From positions 1-64,000 of the forward strand of contig FMTN01000024.1 in NCBI GenBank assembly GCA_900100095.1: a stretch of DNA of 64,000 nt, in the 5' to 3' direction. This document shows, in pieces, positions 51,740 to 60,527 of this stretch. This DNA comes from Lachnospiraceae bacterium C10 (GTDB lineage: Bacteria; Bacillota; Clostridia; Lachnospirales; Lachnospiraceae). How positions within the stretch are numbered: position 1 is the first letter of the stretch; each line of letters starts with the position of its first letter. Made by a program: the position numbers and the translations under genes. Under the pieces are notes generated by a model. The model was not told where the DNA came from and did not search any database. It was given only the letters and a program-made list of their open reading frames with translations.

Positions 51740-52702
51740 ATGGAAAAGAAGGTAGTAATTAATCACCGTAAGGTAGCCGTTATCGGCTGTGGTTTTGTTG
51801 GTTCATCCGCTGCATTCGCACTGATGCAGAGTGGTCTTTTTTCTGAAATTGCTTTGGTGGATGTCGACCATGACAAGGCAGAGGGAGAGGCACTGGATAT
51901 CTCCCATGGTGTTCCGTTTGTAGGACAGGTCAAGGTCTATGCAGCAGACTATGATGACATCGCAGATTCCGCTATCATCGTTGTAACAGCCGGAGCAGCC
52001 CAGAAGCCGGGTGAGACAAGACTTGATCTTGTGAATAAGAACGTTGGAATCTATAAGAGCATCATTCCTGAGATCGCTAAGCGTAACTATCAGGGTATTC
52101 TTCTCGTGGTATCCAACCCGGTGGATGTACTTACCCTTGCTGCATTAAAGCTTTCCGGTCTTCCTGAGAATCGTGTCATCGGTTCCGGAACGGTTCTTGA
52201 TACAGCCCGTCTTAAGACAGAGTTGGGAGAGCATCTTTCTGTGGATGGACGTAGTGTTCATACCTTCATCATTGGAGAGCACGGTGACAGTGAGATCGTT
52301 GCATGGAGCAGCGCCAATGTTTCCGGTGTACCTCTGAATGATTTCTGTGAGATGAGAGGACATTTCCAGCATCAGGAGTCTATGGAGAGAATTGCTGAGA
52401 ATGTTAAGAACAGCGCTTATGAGATCATTGAGAAAAAGCATGCAACCTACTACGGAATTGCAATGTCCGTAGTTCGTATCTGCAGCGCAATCATCATGAA
52501 TGAGAATTCCATCCTTCCGGTATCTTCCATCATGCATGGCGAATACGGTATCGACGGAATCGCTCTCAGCATGCCGGCAATTGTCGGAGCAGAAGGCGTT
52601 GAGAAGCATGTTCCAATCGTATTAAGCGAGGAGGAGCAGAAGAAGCTGAAGGAGTCTGCAGATGCACTGAAGAAGGTTGCAAGCGACGCAGGACTTCTCT
52701 AA
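51740..52702 (+). CDS. ldh: L-lactate dehydrogenase
   Basis: The 320-residue NAD-dependent enzyme reduces pyruvate to L-lactate. It has the Rossmann glycines in VAVIGCGFVGSSAAFAL, NAD-binding LVDVDHDKAEG, substrate-loop GETRLDLVNKN (Arg), VSNPVDVLT and the active-site histidine in TFIIGEHGDSE. The presence of a Gln at the loop (AQKPGETR) supports lactate rather than malate dehydrogenase. It ends with its own terminator. It indicates fermentative metabolism. Confidence 0.95.
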   Translation: MEKKVVINHRKVAVIGCGFVGSSAAFALMQSGLFSEIALVDVDHDKAEGEALDISHGVPFVGQVKVYAADYDDIADSAIIVVTAGAAQKPGETRLDLVNKNVGIYKSIIPEIAKRNYQGILLVVSNPVDVLTLAALKLSGLPENRVIGSGTVLDTARLKTELGEHLSVDGRSVHTFIIGEHGDSEIVAWSSANVSGVPLNDFCEMRGHFQHQESMERIAENVKNSAYEIIEKKHATYYGIAMSVVRICSAIIMNENSILPVSSIMHGEYGIDGIALSMPAIVGAEGVEKHVPIVLSEEEQKKLKESADALKKVASDAGLL

Positions 52703-52712
52703 TAAAAGGTAA

Positions 52713-52747
52713 AGGCCGGAGGTTTGACACCTTCCGGTCTTTTTTTA
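52713..52747 (+). terminator. intrinsic terminator of ldh
   Basis: GGCCGGAGG pairs with CCTTCCGGTC (including G-T pairs) across TTTGACA, followed by T7. The convergent gene ends at 52755. Confidence 0.88.
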
Positions 52748-52754
52748 TAGGGAT

Positions 52755-53915
52755 TTAGTTTATCTGATCTGCCATTCTCTGATATTCGGCGCGGATGGAA
52801 GCCTCATCGCGCAGAAGGGCGCAATTTAAATCAAACAGGAGATTTTTCTCGTCGTCTTCAAGGCGGAATGGAACACTCTTAAGTGTAAGAGCCTGGTATC
52901 CAAGCTTTAACTCCTTTCCATCCTCAAGGGTAATGTAGATCTTGTCGTTTTTACGGACAGGATTTGTTTCATAACGTGTCACAGTTCCTTTTCCGTATTT
53001 TTTATGAAGGATGGCGGTTGTATCGCTTAAAAGGGATACAACCGTGTCGTAGGCACTGTCAAGAGCCTCGACGTCTGCCCGCAGCTCATCCAGCTGCTTA
53101 ACGGTCTGTTCTTTGATGACCAGCTTTTCCTTGAATTCCTTGCGTTTTCTCGCTGTAATCTGGGTATCTGCCATGGCAGGGCACAGATTGTATGCGCTGG
53201 TGCAATGGATCAGATCGGCAAGAAGGATGTGCCGGTTGGTATCAGGATGTAACTGATCCGGCTCATATCGCAGCTGATAGTAGCGCATGCGATCGATCTG
53301 CTCCAGGGTGGCATCATCCTTTAACTTTTCCATGACTTCGTCACAGAACCGGAAATACGCCTCCAGTTTAAGGGAGGAACCGCTTCCCCAGTCATCGTAA
53401 TATTCCAGGGCATCCGCAAAGGAACGGGATGTGGTTGGCTTATACATGTAATTGTGGTCCGGATCATAGAGCAGCAGAATGGAGGTGGCTGCATGAAGAT
53501 CCATCGCATAGTTATACTGGTGAGGGAAATGCATTTTATGCAGTTTCAGCATCTCTTCAAGAAAGAAATGAATCCGCTCCACCTTTGTCGGGATATCGGC
53601 ATCATGAGCCTGAACCAGGAACGCAAGCAACTGGCGCACGGTCATGGTCAAGGCTGCATCCTTCTCTGCGATTTTAGCCATGCCGTAAAATGGCTGCATA
53701 CGGGAAGAATCGATAAAGTACCCAGTCTCTTTGGCAAGGGCTTTCAGTTCTTCAATCAGACGGTCATTCGGTGCCTTTAATGCCTCATCGAGTCGTGTGG
53801 CAAAGGTTTTAGCGATGGACCATTTGAAGGTCTCGTCCGGTTCTGTTGGGGTATTAAATTCCAGAAAACGGTCGTAGTAGTTTTGGGTGATTTCCTGAAG
53901 TCGCGATAAATTCAT
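52755..53915 (-). CDS. uncharacterised protein
   Basis: The 386-residue protein is soluble and mainly helical to about residue 290. A small beta region at about 300-350 (KYGKGTVTRYETNPVRKNDK, then IYITLEDGKELKLGY) resembles the Tudor/SH3-like tail of UvrD-type helicases or CarD. The middle has His/Trp-rich stretches (HKMHFPHQYNYAMDLHAATS). I do not recognise the main part. It is one of only two minus-strand genes to the right of rep and stands alone. Confidence 0.75.
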   Translation of the reverse strand: MNLSRLQEITQNYYDRFLEFNTPTEPDETFKWSIAKTFATRLDEALKAPNDRLIEELKALAKETGYFIDSSRMQPFYGMAKIAEKDAALTMTVRQLLAFLVQAHDADIPTKVERIHFFLEEMLKLHKMHFPHQYNYAMDLHAATSILLLYDPDHNYMYKPTTSRSFADALEYYDDWGSGSSLKLEAYFRFCDEVMEKLKDDATLEQIDRMRYYQLRYEPDQLHPDTNRHILLADLIHCTSAYNLCPAMADTQITARKRKEFKEKLVIKEQTVKQLDELRADVEALDSAYDTVVSLLSDTTAILHKKYGKGTVTRYETNPVRKNDKIYITLEDGKELKLGYQALTLKSVPFRLEDDEKNLLFDLNCALLRDEASIRAEYQRMADQIN

Positions 53916-54059
53916 TCTATTCTCCTAAAAATTCATTCTGTGTCCTGCCGCGAGACTCTGCGAAAAAATCCCGCAAGAATTAGAATAATACCATAAATGA
54001 GAGGGGTTATAAAGGGTATAATATAAATAGAACAATGGAAACGTAAAGAGGTGTTATTC

Positions 54060-55178
54060 ATGATGTGGATTCTGATCAGTCTGTTGGCACTGTGTGGTTT
54101 TGGAATAGGTGTGGGCTCTCTGGTGGTGTTCGGATCGCGCCTTGGATGCATTCAGAAGCTGGCGGGTGAGCGAAGGTGGCTGTCCCGATGCATCGCCCTT
54201 CTTCTGGTTGTTTTGCTGGCAGCAGTTCTGTATGTTGCAATGGATCCGGTGAATATGGTAATCGTCATGTTGCATCTGGCAGCAGTTCGTCTGATGATAG
54301 AAGGCCTGTTCCTCCTTTTGAAAAAGTATGCAAAGAAGAAGGTGTGGAAGTACCTTGCGGATGTTGTCTCCCTCGTTGCGGTAACAGCTTACCTGTGCGT
54401 TGGATGGTATCAGTGTACCCACGTATGGGAAAAGGATTATACACTGCAAAGTGACAAATTACAGGGGAATCTGCGCGTGGTTCAAATCACAGACTCCCAC
54501 ATCGGCGTAACCTTTGACGGTAAAGGGTTACTTCCGTATATCCGGAAAATCAACGCACTTCATCCGGATGTGGTGGTGATTACGGGAGATTTTGTAGATG
54601 ATGGAACGACAAAGGAAGATATGCTGGATGCCTGCCGGGCAATCGGCGAGCTAAAGACAAAGGATGGCGTCTTCTTCAGTTATGGCAATCATGACAAAGG
54701 CTATGCGTCGGAAGAGGCGAAGGGATGGACGAATGACATGCTTTTAGATGAGTTAAGGGACAATAACGTCACCATCCTGCAGGATGAGTCTGTTTTGATC
54801 GATGGAAGATACTACATTGTCGGCAGGCAGGACAAGTCGGAGGAGACACGTGGTCAGGGACGAAAGTCCCCGAAAGCACTGATGGGCCAGCTGGATTCCT
54901 CCCTTTATAAAGTGGTACTGGATCATCAGCCTTGTGAATATGATAAGGAAGTGGCCGGCGGCGCCAACCTGGTATTGAGCGGCCACACCCACGGTGGACA
55001 GCTGATCCCATTCCAGTACATGGGAGAATGGACACGCCAGTATGAGCGCCGTTACGGTCATGAGAAGCGCGGAGAGACCGACTTTATCGTCAGCTCCGGC
55101 ATCAGCGATTGGGAGTTGCTGTTTAAAACCGGTTGCCGGTCGGAATATGTTGTGGTGGATGTGAAAGGAAGTAGGTAA
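54060..55178 (+). CDS. membrane metallophosphoesterase (YkuE-like)
   Basis: The 372-residue protein has three or four membrane segments in the first 115 residues and a calcineurin-like phosphoesterase domain. That domain has VQITDSHIG (about 143), ITGDFVDDG (about 178), YGNHDKGY (about 205), LDHQPCEYD and LSGHTHGGQL. Such proteins may act on UDP-diacylglucosamine or other lipids, or on nucleotides; the target here is unknown. I start at ATG 54060 behind AGAGG; a GTG at 54051 is in frame. A -10 box TATAAT is near 54019. Confidence 0.9.
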   Translation: MMWILISLLALCGFGIGVGSLVVFGSRLGCIQKLAGERRWLSRCIALLLVVLLAAVLYVAMDPVNMVIVMLHLAAVRLMIEGLFLLLKKYAKKKVWKYLADVVSLVAVTAYLCVGWYQCTHVWEKDYTLQSDKLQGNLRVVQITDSHIGVTFDGKGLLPYIRKINALHPDVVVITGDFVDDGTTKEDMLDACRAIGELKTKDGVFFSYGNHDKGYASEEAKGWTNDMLLDELRDNNVTILQDESVLIDGRYYIVGRQDKSEETRGQGRKSPKALMGQLDSSLYKVVLDHQPCEYDKEVAGGANLVLSGHTHGGQLIPFQYMGEWTRQYERRYGHEKRGETDFIVSSGISDWELLFKTGCRSEYVVVDVKGSR

Positions 55179-55266
55179 AAACAATTGAAAATATAAGAGG
55201 TAACGTTTACACTATTACGCGTACAATGGTGAAATTTTAGTCTGCAGGAACCACGAGGCCGTTGAG

Positions 55267-56751
55267 ATGATTAAGAAGAATTATCTAATCTGGAATAACC
55301 TGATGATCGTTATTCTGTTTTTGTTCGCTTTTTTGCTGATTCAGTATAATGATACGAGGTATTATAATGAGCTTGCCATGGAGCAGGTGAAGAATGATGC
55401 GAAGCTTGCTTCCGATAATATACGTGTGGAACTTGAATCGGTAACGGCGCAGCAGAGAATTGTATCGGAAACGATGGCAAATGACCTGTATCTGCGGAAA
55501 TGGCTGAAGAATGAACCGGACCCGGGAGAGAAGACGCTTGTTCCAAAGACACTGAGTGCAGCCTGGGATGTGAGGGAGGAGAACCAGCCGTATGATTATT
55601 ATGACTTATATCTTTTCCTGAAGCAATATCAGAAGAATTACGGATATACCAATGTTTTCCTAGTGTCAGCGAAAACAGGCTGCTATTACTATAATGGCGG
55701 ACTTAATAAGATTATACATCGCAGGAGTCGTTTTGATAGCTGGTATTATAATTTTATTGATTTGGGCAAGAGTTATGATATTCAGTTCGACCGGGATGAG
55801 ACGAAGAACTACCGTCTCTCGGTCTTCGTGAATTACCGAATCACGGACGAGAATGGGAAACTCCTTGGCGTTGTAGGTACGGCGCAGGATGTTACCAATA
55901 TCGATCGAAGGGTTTATGAGCTGGAAAGAGAGGGAAACCTTCGCATTTACATCACAAATATGGGGAATGCGCATAACTCTTTTACCGAATCAAGAGGATA
56001 TTATAAGACGCAGAAGGATCTGGCGGAGCTGTTTCATTTCAAGGAGGAAGAGCTGAAGGAGTTTGAAAGCCGGGAGCAGATTATAGAGAAGATGAACCAT
56101 ATGATCAGTATCAGTCCGGTGCCAAGCCTTAACTGGTGTATCATTTCCGATAAGAATACGGAGCAGATGATGCATACCTTCGTTATTAAATCCAGAAACA
56201 GTTTTCTGTATATGCTCCTTAATGTGGTGATTTCCGGATGCATTTCCATGTTTATGATGGGGCGGACCAACCGGAATCTGGTGCTTCGGGCGAATATGGA
56301 TGAGACGACAAGACTTCCGAACCGAAAATACTTCCGTTATATTTTTGATAAAAAGATAAAGCGGGGCAAGCGCAAGGTTTACAGTCTGGTCATGGTGGAT
56401 GTGGACAATTTTAAGACCTACAACGATACCCGCGGGCATCGGTATGGCAATACCATTCTTACCTTTGTCGCAAAGAGTATGAAGGAAGCCTTCGACCGCA
56501 AGGGCGTGGTGGCGCGCTGGGGTGGAGATGAGTTCATCCTGATCTCCTATATGTCACCGGCGATGACGAAGGCCATGATTGACAATTTAAATGAATATCT
56601 GAAAAAGCAGAATCAGCTGGAATCCATTAGCCTTTCGGTTGGAATCACAATCATCGATCCGAAGCATTCCCTGGAGGAATTGATGGAAAATGCGGATAAG
56701 GCTTTGTACGCGGCTAAGACAGCGGGAAAAGGTTGCAGTATGATTTATTAA
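55267..56751 (+). CDS. membrane diguanylate cyclase with extracellular Cache-like sensor
   Basis: The 494-residue protein has a membrane segment (about 11-29), an extracellular region of about 270 residues with Cache-type features (YDYYDLYLFLKQYQKNYG, VNYRITDENGKLLGVVGTAQD), a second membrane segment (about 305-325) and a GGDEF domain at about 340-494. The active site reads RWGGDEF (about 419) and the metal site MVDVDNFKTYND, so it should synthesise c-di-GMP. No RxxD site lies before the motif (DRKGVVARWGGDEF). It is a single-gene unit. Confidence 0.93.
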   Translation: MIKKNYLIWNNLMIVILFLFAFLLIQYNDTRYYNELAMEQVKNDAKLASDNIRVELESVTAQQRIVSETMANDLYLRKWLKNEPDPGEKTLVPKTLSAAWDVREENQPYDYYDLYLFLKQYQKNYGYTNVFLVSAKTGCYYYNGGLNKIIHRRSRFDSWYYNFIDLGKSYDIQFDRDETKNYRLSVFVNYRITDENGKLLGVVGTAQDVTNIDRRVYELEREGNLRIYITNMGNAHNSFTESRGYYKTQKDLAELFHFKEEELKEFESREQIIEKMNHMISISPVPSLNWCIISDKNTEQMMHTFVIKSRNSFLYMLLNVVISGCISMFMMGRTNRNLVLRANMDETTRLPNRKYFRYIFDKKIKRGKRKVYSLVMVDVDNFKTYNDTRGHRYGNTILTFVAKSMKEAFDRKGVVARWGGDEFILISYMSPAMTKAMIDNLNEYLKKQNQLESISLSVGITIIDPKHSLEELMENADKALYAAKTAGKGCSMIY

Positions 56752-56761
56752 AGATTCCCCC

Positions 56762-56815
56762 TTGACTTGCTACGCAAACGTAGTATTATAGAGATAAACC
56801 TACGTTAGAGTAGCA
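56762..56815 (+). promoter_or_regulatory. promoter with large inverted-repeat operator
   Basis: TTGACT (56762-56767) and TATTAT (56784-56789) are separated by 16 bases, and this spacer is exactly the left half-site TGCTACGCAAACGTAG. The right half-site CTACGTTAGAGTAGCA (56800-56815) is its inverted copy with three differences. A dimer or tetramer bound here would block the promoter. The following gene encodes a helix-turn-helix protein, so autoregulation is likely. Confidence 0.7.
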
Positions 56816-56836
56816 AATGCAAAGGGGGCTTTTTTT

Positions 56837-57625
56837 ATGAGTATTCATACAGCAGAACAGCTTTTTGAATTATTGGATGAGACGGGAAAGCCGATTACGC
56901 TGGATGCATCCGGCCAGCTGACAGGAGAGATGTCTTCGGATATGATTCCTCTGAAGGATTGGGCGAAGCAGTGGGGAATCTCTCCGGCTACGGCAAGGCA
57001 GAAGGCATTGCGCGGAAGTTTTCGGACCGCAAGGAAGGTCGGAAGAGACTGGATGATCAGCGCAAGTGAATCGAATCCGGATTGCAGACGGAAGATTGCG
57101 CAGGTCCAGCATCCGATGCTGGAAGGCCCGGTATGGTTTGAGAAGGTGATGCATTACCTTCTGGCCTTGAACGGCAACCGGCTGCCGGATCATTGGACCA
57201 AGGCGAATGAGCATAAGGACTATTGTGCCAGAATCTTTGGAGCCTTTTGTGATAAGTTCCACGGAAATGAGAGACGTCTTATGGATTTGTTATGTGATGT
57301 CTTAGAGCAGCAGAAGCTCCAGACGGTATGCTATGTACCCCATAAGGAGATTATGTCGCGTCTTGAGGATGAGGCGTGGTACACCACGAGTGGGGATTCG
57401 ACGATGAATTCCGGTGTGACCATTGATTTCGAGGATTATCTGGTTTTGTTGAAGAATACAGTAAGTGAGCTCATGGCTCAGCCGGTGGAACTTAAGATTC
57501 ACCATGGAACCCAGGAGCTTTTTATGCCATGGTATCACTCCATCACCTGGATGGAAGAGGCGGATGACGGACTGTATTTTGTTCCTTCTGATTTTTTCAA
57601 GACCATTCTTTTGGGACTGGAATGA
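56837..57625 (+). CDS. helix-turn-helix protein, unknown role
   Basis: The 262-residue protein carries an N-terminal DNA-binding segment (about 36-75: IPLKDWAKQWGISPATARQKA then RTARKVGRDWMI), resembling MerR/excisionase-like domains found in DNA-binding proteins of mobile replicons. The rest is an uncharacterised helical domain. AAGGGGG precedes the ATG. An inverted repeat operator lies over its promoter. It could be a regulator, or a partition or replication accessory protein. Confidence 0.72.
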   Translation: MSIHTAEQLFELLDETGKPITLDASGQLTGEMSSDMIPLKDWAKQWGISPATARQKALRGSFRTARKVGRDWMISASESNPDCRRKIAQVQHPMLEGPVWFEKVMHYLLALNGNRLPDHWTKANEHKDYCARIFGAFCDKFHGNERRLMDLLCDVLEQQKLQTVCYVPHKEIMSRLEDEAWYTTSGDSTMNSGVTIDFEDYLVLLKNTVSELMAQPVELKIHHGTQELFMPWYHSITWMEEADDGLYFVPSDFFKTILLGLE

Positions 57626-57742
57626 TATCTGATATACAAGATGAATGCATTGTATTTCCAATAGGATTGCGAATATAACCAATTACGTATATTATTAGTT
57701 GGGAAATATTTTCCCGGCAATATGATATATGGAGGAAGAAAG

Positions 57743-58636
57743 ATGTTTCAGGTATTTGCAGATTCGGCAGCAAATCTTCCGGCAGAAGTAGTAAAAGAAT
57801 ACGGGATTCATATCATCTCGTTTATCAATATGGTTAATGGAGAGCCGCTGGTATGTTTTCAGCCGGATTTGACTCCGGAGCAGGAGCGCGAGGAAGGCAG
57901 GAAGTATTATGATGCCATTCGCGCCGGGGCGGAGATCAAGACATCCCTTATCAGTTGTGGTCGCTTCGAGGAGGCATTTCGTCCGGTTCTTGAGGCAGGG
58001 GAGGACGTGATCTATTTCAGCTTAAGCTATGGTATCAGTGGTAATTATAATGCGGCACGTCTTGCTGTGGATGATCTGCAGGATGAGTTCCCGGATCGGA
58101 AGATTCGTATTGTGGATTCCCTTAATGCCTCACTTGCACAGGGGATTTTAGCCATCTATGCGGTGGAGATGCGGGAGAAGGGAGAAGACATCGATACCAT
58201 TGCCGACCGTCTTCAGGACTGGGCGCATAAGATGAACGGACTGTTCACGGTTGAGAATCTGAAATACCTGTCACGTACGGGAAGACTTAGTAACAGTGCA
58301 GCTTTTGTAGGAAATATGCTGGATATCAAGCCGCTTCTGAAAGGGAGCAAGGAGGGCGTGATCGTTGCATTCCGGAAGGTTCGCGGTCGTAAGAAGTCTT
58401 TGAACGAAATCATCGATCTGGTCTGCCGTAACATTGTGAATCCGGAGGAACAGATCATTGGAATTGCACAGGCGGATTGCTATGAGGAATCTCTCTATGT
58501 GATGGAGAAGATTCAGGAGAGGATTTCCGTCAGACGTTTTATCAACACGTCCTATGACTATTGCACAGGTTCCCATGTGGGACCGGGAGCGATCGCCTTA
58601 TTCTTCATGGGGAAGGATCGGGAGCTGGATAGCTGA
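57743..58636 (+). CDS. DegV-family fatty-acid-binding protein
   Basis: The 297-residue protein has the DegV features FADSAANLP (4-12), TSLISCGRFEEAF, YFSLSYGISGNYNAA (about 100-114), VDSLNASLAQG, GLFTVENLKYLSRTGRLS and the final SHVGPGAIALFF. Such proteins bind fatty acids and, as FakB, feed the FakA kinase; no fakA is nearby. I start at ATG 57743 behind GGAGGAAG. It ends in a terminator at 58671. Confidence 0.92.
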   Translation: MFQVFADSAANLPAEVVKEYGIHIISFINMVNGEPLVCFQPDLTPEQEREEGRKYYDAIRAGAEIKTSLISCGRFEEAFRPVLEAGEDVIYFSLSYGISGNYNAARLAVDDLQDEFPDRKIRIVDSLNASLAQGILAIYAVEMREKGEDIDTIADRLQDWAHKMNGLFTVENLKYLSRTGRLSNSAAFVGNMLDIKPLLKGSKEGVIVAFRKVRGRKKSLNEIIDLVCRNIVNPEEQIIGIAQADCYEESLYVMEKIQERISVRRFINTSYDYCTGSHVGPGAIALFFMGKDRELDS

Positions 58637-58670
58637 TGAAATAGAATGGAATAGAAAGGAAAGCTACGGG

Positions 58671-58701
58671 AAACGGCAACTGTTTTTCGTAGCTTCTTTT
58701 A
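58671..58701 (+). terminator. intrinsic terminator after degV
   Basis: AAGCTACG (58671-58678) pairs with CGTAGCTT (58688-58695), followed by CTTTTA. The Cof-type gene starts 35 bases further on. Confidence 0.75.
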
Positions 58702-58729
58702 CATTGATAGATATACCGGAAGGAGAACC

Positions 58730-59560
58730 ATGAGAAAATATAAGATTGCAGCCCTGGATATGGATGGAACACTGCTCAACAGCAAAAAGGAGGTCTCTCC
58801 CCGTACGTGCTCCGCGGTGAATCGGGCATTGGAGGAGGGTGTCTGTGTTGTCATTAACAGCGGGCGCAATATGGGAGAGCTGAAGGAGTATCTGAATCTG
58901 TTTCCAAAGATGCGTTACATTAATTGTGTCAGCGGTGCGCTGGTGTACGACTGCAGGGAGAAGGTGGCGGTTCATGAGACACGGCTGACAGGAGAGGTGA
59001 TCGAGGCTGTCTTCGACCTGATGGAAAAGATGCCGTATCCGGTGATGTTCCACATCCATTCGATGGATTCCATCGTGCAAAAGGGCGATATCGAGAGGAT
59101 GGAGCAGTTCCATATGGAACATTTTCAGCGGATGTTTCAAAGAATATCAAGGCAGCTGGATCATTTGCGCGAGGACTATCGAAAAGAGGGTTTTCCTGTT
59201 TATAAGGTCAATATCTACCATGCCAGCACGAAGGACAGACAGGCCAGCCGGGAGGCTATTATAAAAGCAAATCTTCCGGTGACACTGGCAGATTCCGAGC
59301 ATTCATCCCTGGAGATTTCTGCCCGGGGTGTAACGAAGGCGGCAGGCCTTCGGGAAATTGCAAAGCGGACGGGTGCAACCCTGGAGGATGTTATGTGTGT
59401 GGGAGATGCAGATAATGACCGGGATGCATTGGAAGCAAGCGGGCTTGCTGTGGCAATGGGAAATGCCAGACCTTTTATAAAGGAACTTTGTCAGGTCACG
59501 GTGGCGGACTGTGACCATGACGGGGTTGCCGAGGCAATCGAAACTTACTGCATGGACTAA
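58730..59560 (+). CDS. Cof-type HAD-IIB phosphatase
   Basis: The 276-residue protein has motif I LDMDGTLLNSKK (9-20), motif II INSGRNMGEL, a C2 cap, the lysine region GVTKAAGLREIAK and motif IV GDADNDRDALEASGLAVAMG. It is a sugar-phosphate or nucleotide phosphatase of broad range. GGAGAACC precedes the start. The AraC regulator follows 13 bases after the stop, so the two may be one transcript. Confidence 0.92.
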   Translation: MRKYKIAALDMDGTLLNSKKEVSPRTCSAVNRALEEGVCVVINSGRNMGELKEYLNLFPKMRYINCVSGALVYDCREKVAVHETRLTGEVIEAVFDLMEKMPYPVMFHIHSMDSIVQKGDIERMEQFHMEHFQRMFQRISRQLDHLREDYRKEGFPVYKVNIYHASTKDRQASREAIIKANLPVTLADSEHSSLEISARGVTKAAGLREIAKRTGATLEDVMCVGDADNDRDALEASGLAVAMGNARPFIKELCQVTVADCDHDGVAEAIETYCMD

Positions 59561-59573
59561 AGAAAGGGAAGCT

Positions 59574-60401
59574 ATGGAGCAGGATGCTTTTATGAATTGT
59601 ACCGAGGTTCATCCACAAAAGGATCTGTCGCTGGATTTTTGCGGACTGGAGCATTGTAAGAGCGGACACCGGTACGGCCCCTTGGCAAGAGGGCATTATA
59701 TCCTTCATATTGTCCTGGAAGGGAAGGGGCAGTTGACCTATCGCCAGAGAACCTGGGATATCGGAGCCAACACACTTTTTCTTATTCCGGAGGGAGAAGA
59801 GACCATGTATGTGGCGGATGAAACGGATCCCTGGTACTACTGCTGGGTCGGATTTAAGGGAAGCCGGGCAGCTGAGATCCTTCGGAACATCGGCTTTCAT
59901 CAGGACAACGTCGTGCTTAGGGTGAAGGATGCGAAGAAACTGGAAGAAAAGGTGCGACAGCTCATCGACTATCCGGAGATGAATCTGGAAGATGGACTGA
60001 TGCGAAAGGGCATCCTTCTGCAGCTGTTATCCATGATGATGAAAGATACGGAAAAAGACAGTGACAGGACAGCTCTTTCTGACACGGACGCCTCCTATGG
60101 GGAGTATGCCATTGCCTATCTTCGGAACCATTTTCGGGAGAAGGTTCGTATTTCGGAACTGGCAGAAAAAATCGGAATATCCAGAAGCTATCTGATGCGT
60201 ATTTTCAAGGAGGAGACCGGCGTGTCCCCTCAGGAATTTTTGATCCGGCTTCGGATGAATTACGGAATGCACTATCTTACGCATTCGAATATGGAGATTA
60301 CCGATATTGCCCGTTTCTGCGGCTACGAGGATGCCCTGGCTTTTTCCAAGGCATTTAAGAACCGGTTCGGAATGAGTCCGACGCAATATCGTCAGATGTA
60401 A
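59574..60401 (+). CDS. AraC-family regulator, probably of the alpha-galactosidase gene
   Basis: The 275-residue regulator has an N-terminal cupin-like sugar-binding half (YILHIVLEGKGQLTYRQRTW, LFLIPEGEETMY) and a C-terminal double helix-turn-helix (about 175-275: ISELAEKIGISRSYLMRIF; FGMSPTQYRQM). I start at ATG 59574; the longer frame runs back into the previous gene. It is 126 bases upstream of agaA on the same strand and probably activates it in response to melibiose or raffinose (inferred). Confidence 0.92.
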   Translation: MEQDAFMNCTEVHPQKDLSLDFCGLEHCKSGHRYGPLARGHYILHIVLEGKGQLTYRQRTWDIGANTLFLIPEGEETMYVADETDPWYYCWVGFKGSRAAEILRNIGFHQDNVVLRVKDAKKLEEKVRQLIDYPEMNLEDGLMRKGILLQLLSMMMKDTEKDSDRTALSDTDASYGEYAIAYLRNHFREKVRISELAEKIGISRSYLMRIFKEETGVSPQEFLIRLRMNYGMHYLTHSNMEITDIARFCGYEDALAFSKAFKNRFGMSPTQYRQM

Positions 60402-60468
60402 CATTTTTCCATATGAATGGAACGAAATACCATGTAAGCACAGCCCCCTTTCACGTAGAATACCTTTG

Positions 60469-60503
60469 ACTCAGTCGGCGCCAAGACTCGCGAGCGAGTC
60501 TTG
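60469..60503 (-). repeat. palindromic element, copy C, internally deleted
   Basis: On the minus strand it reads CAAGACTCG, loop, CGAGTCTTG, GGCGC, CGACTGAGT: the first palindrome of the long element joined directly to its last half-stem. Everything between, about 150 bases, is missing. It lies in the leader of the alpha-galactosidase gene, eight bases before AAAGGAGA. Confidence 0.8.
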
Positions 60504-60527
60504 ACCTTGAAAGGAGACAAGAGAACT

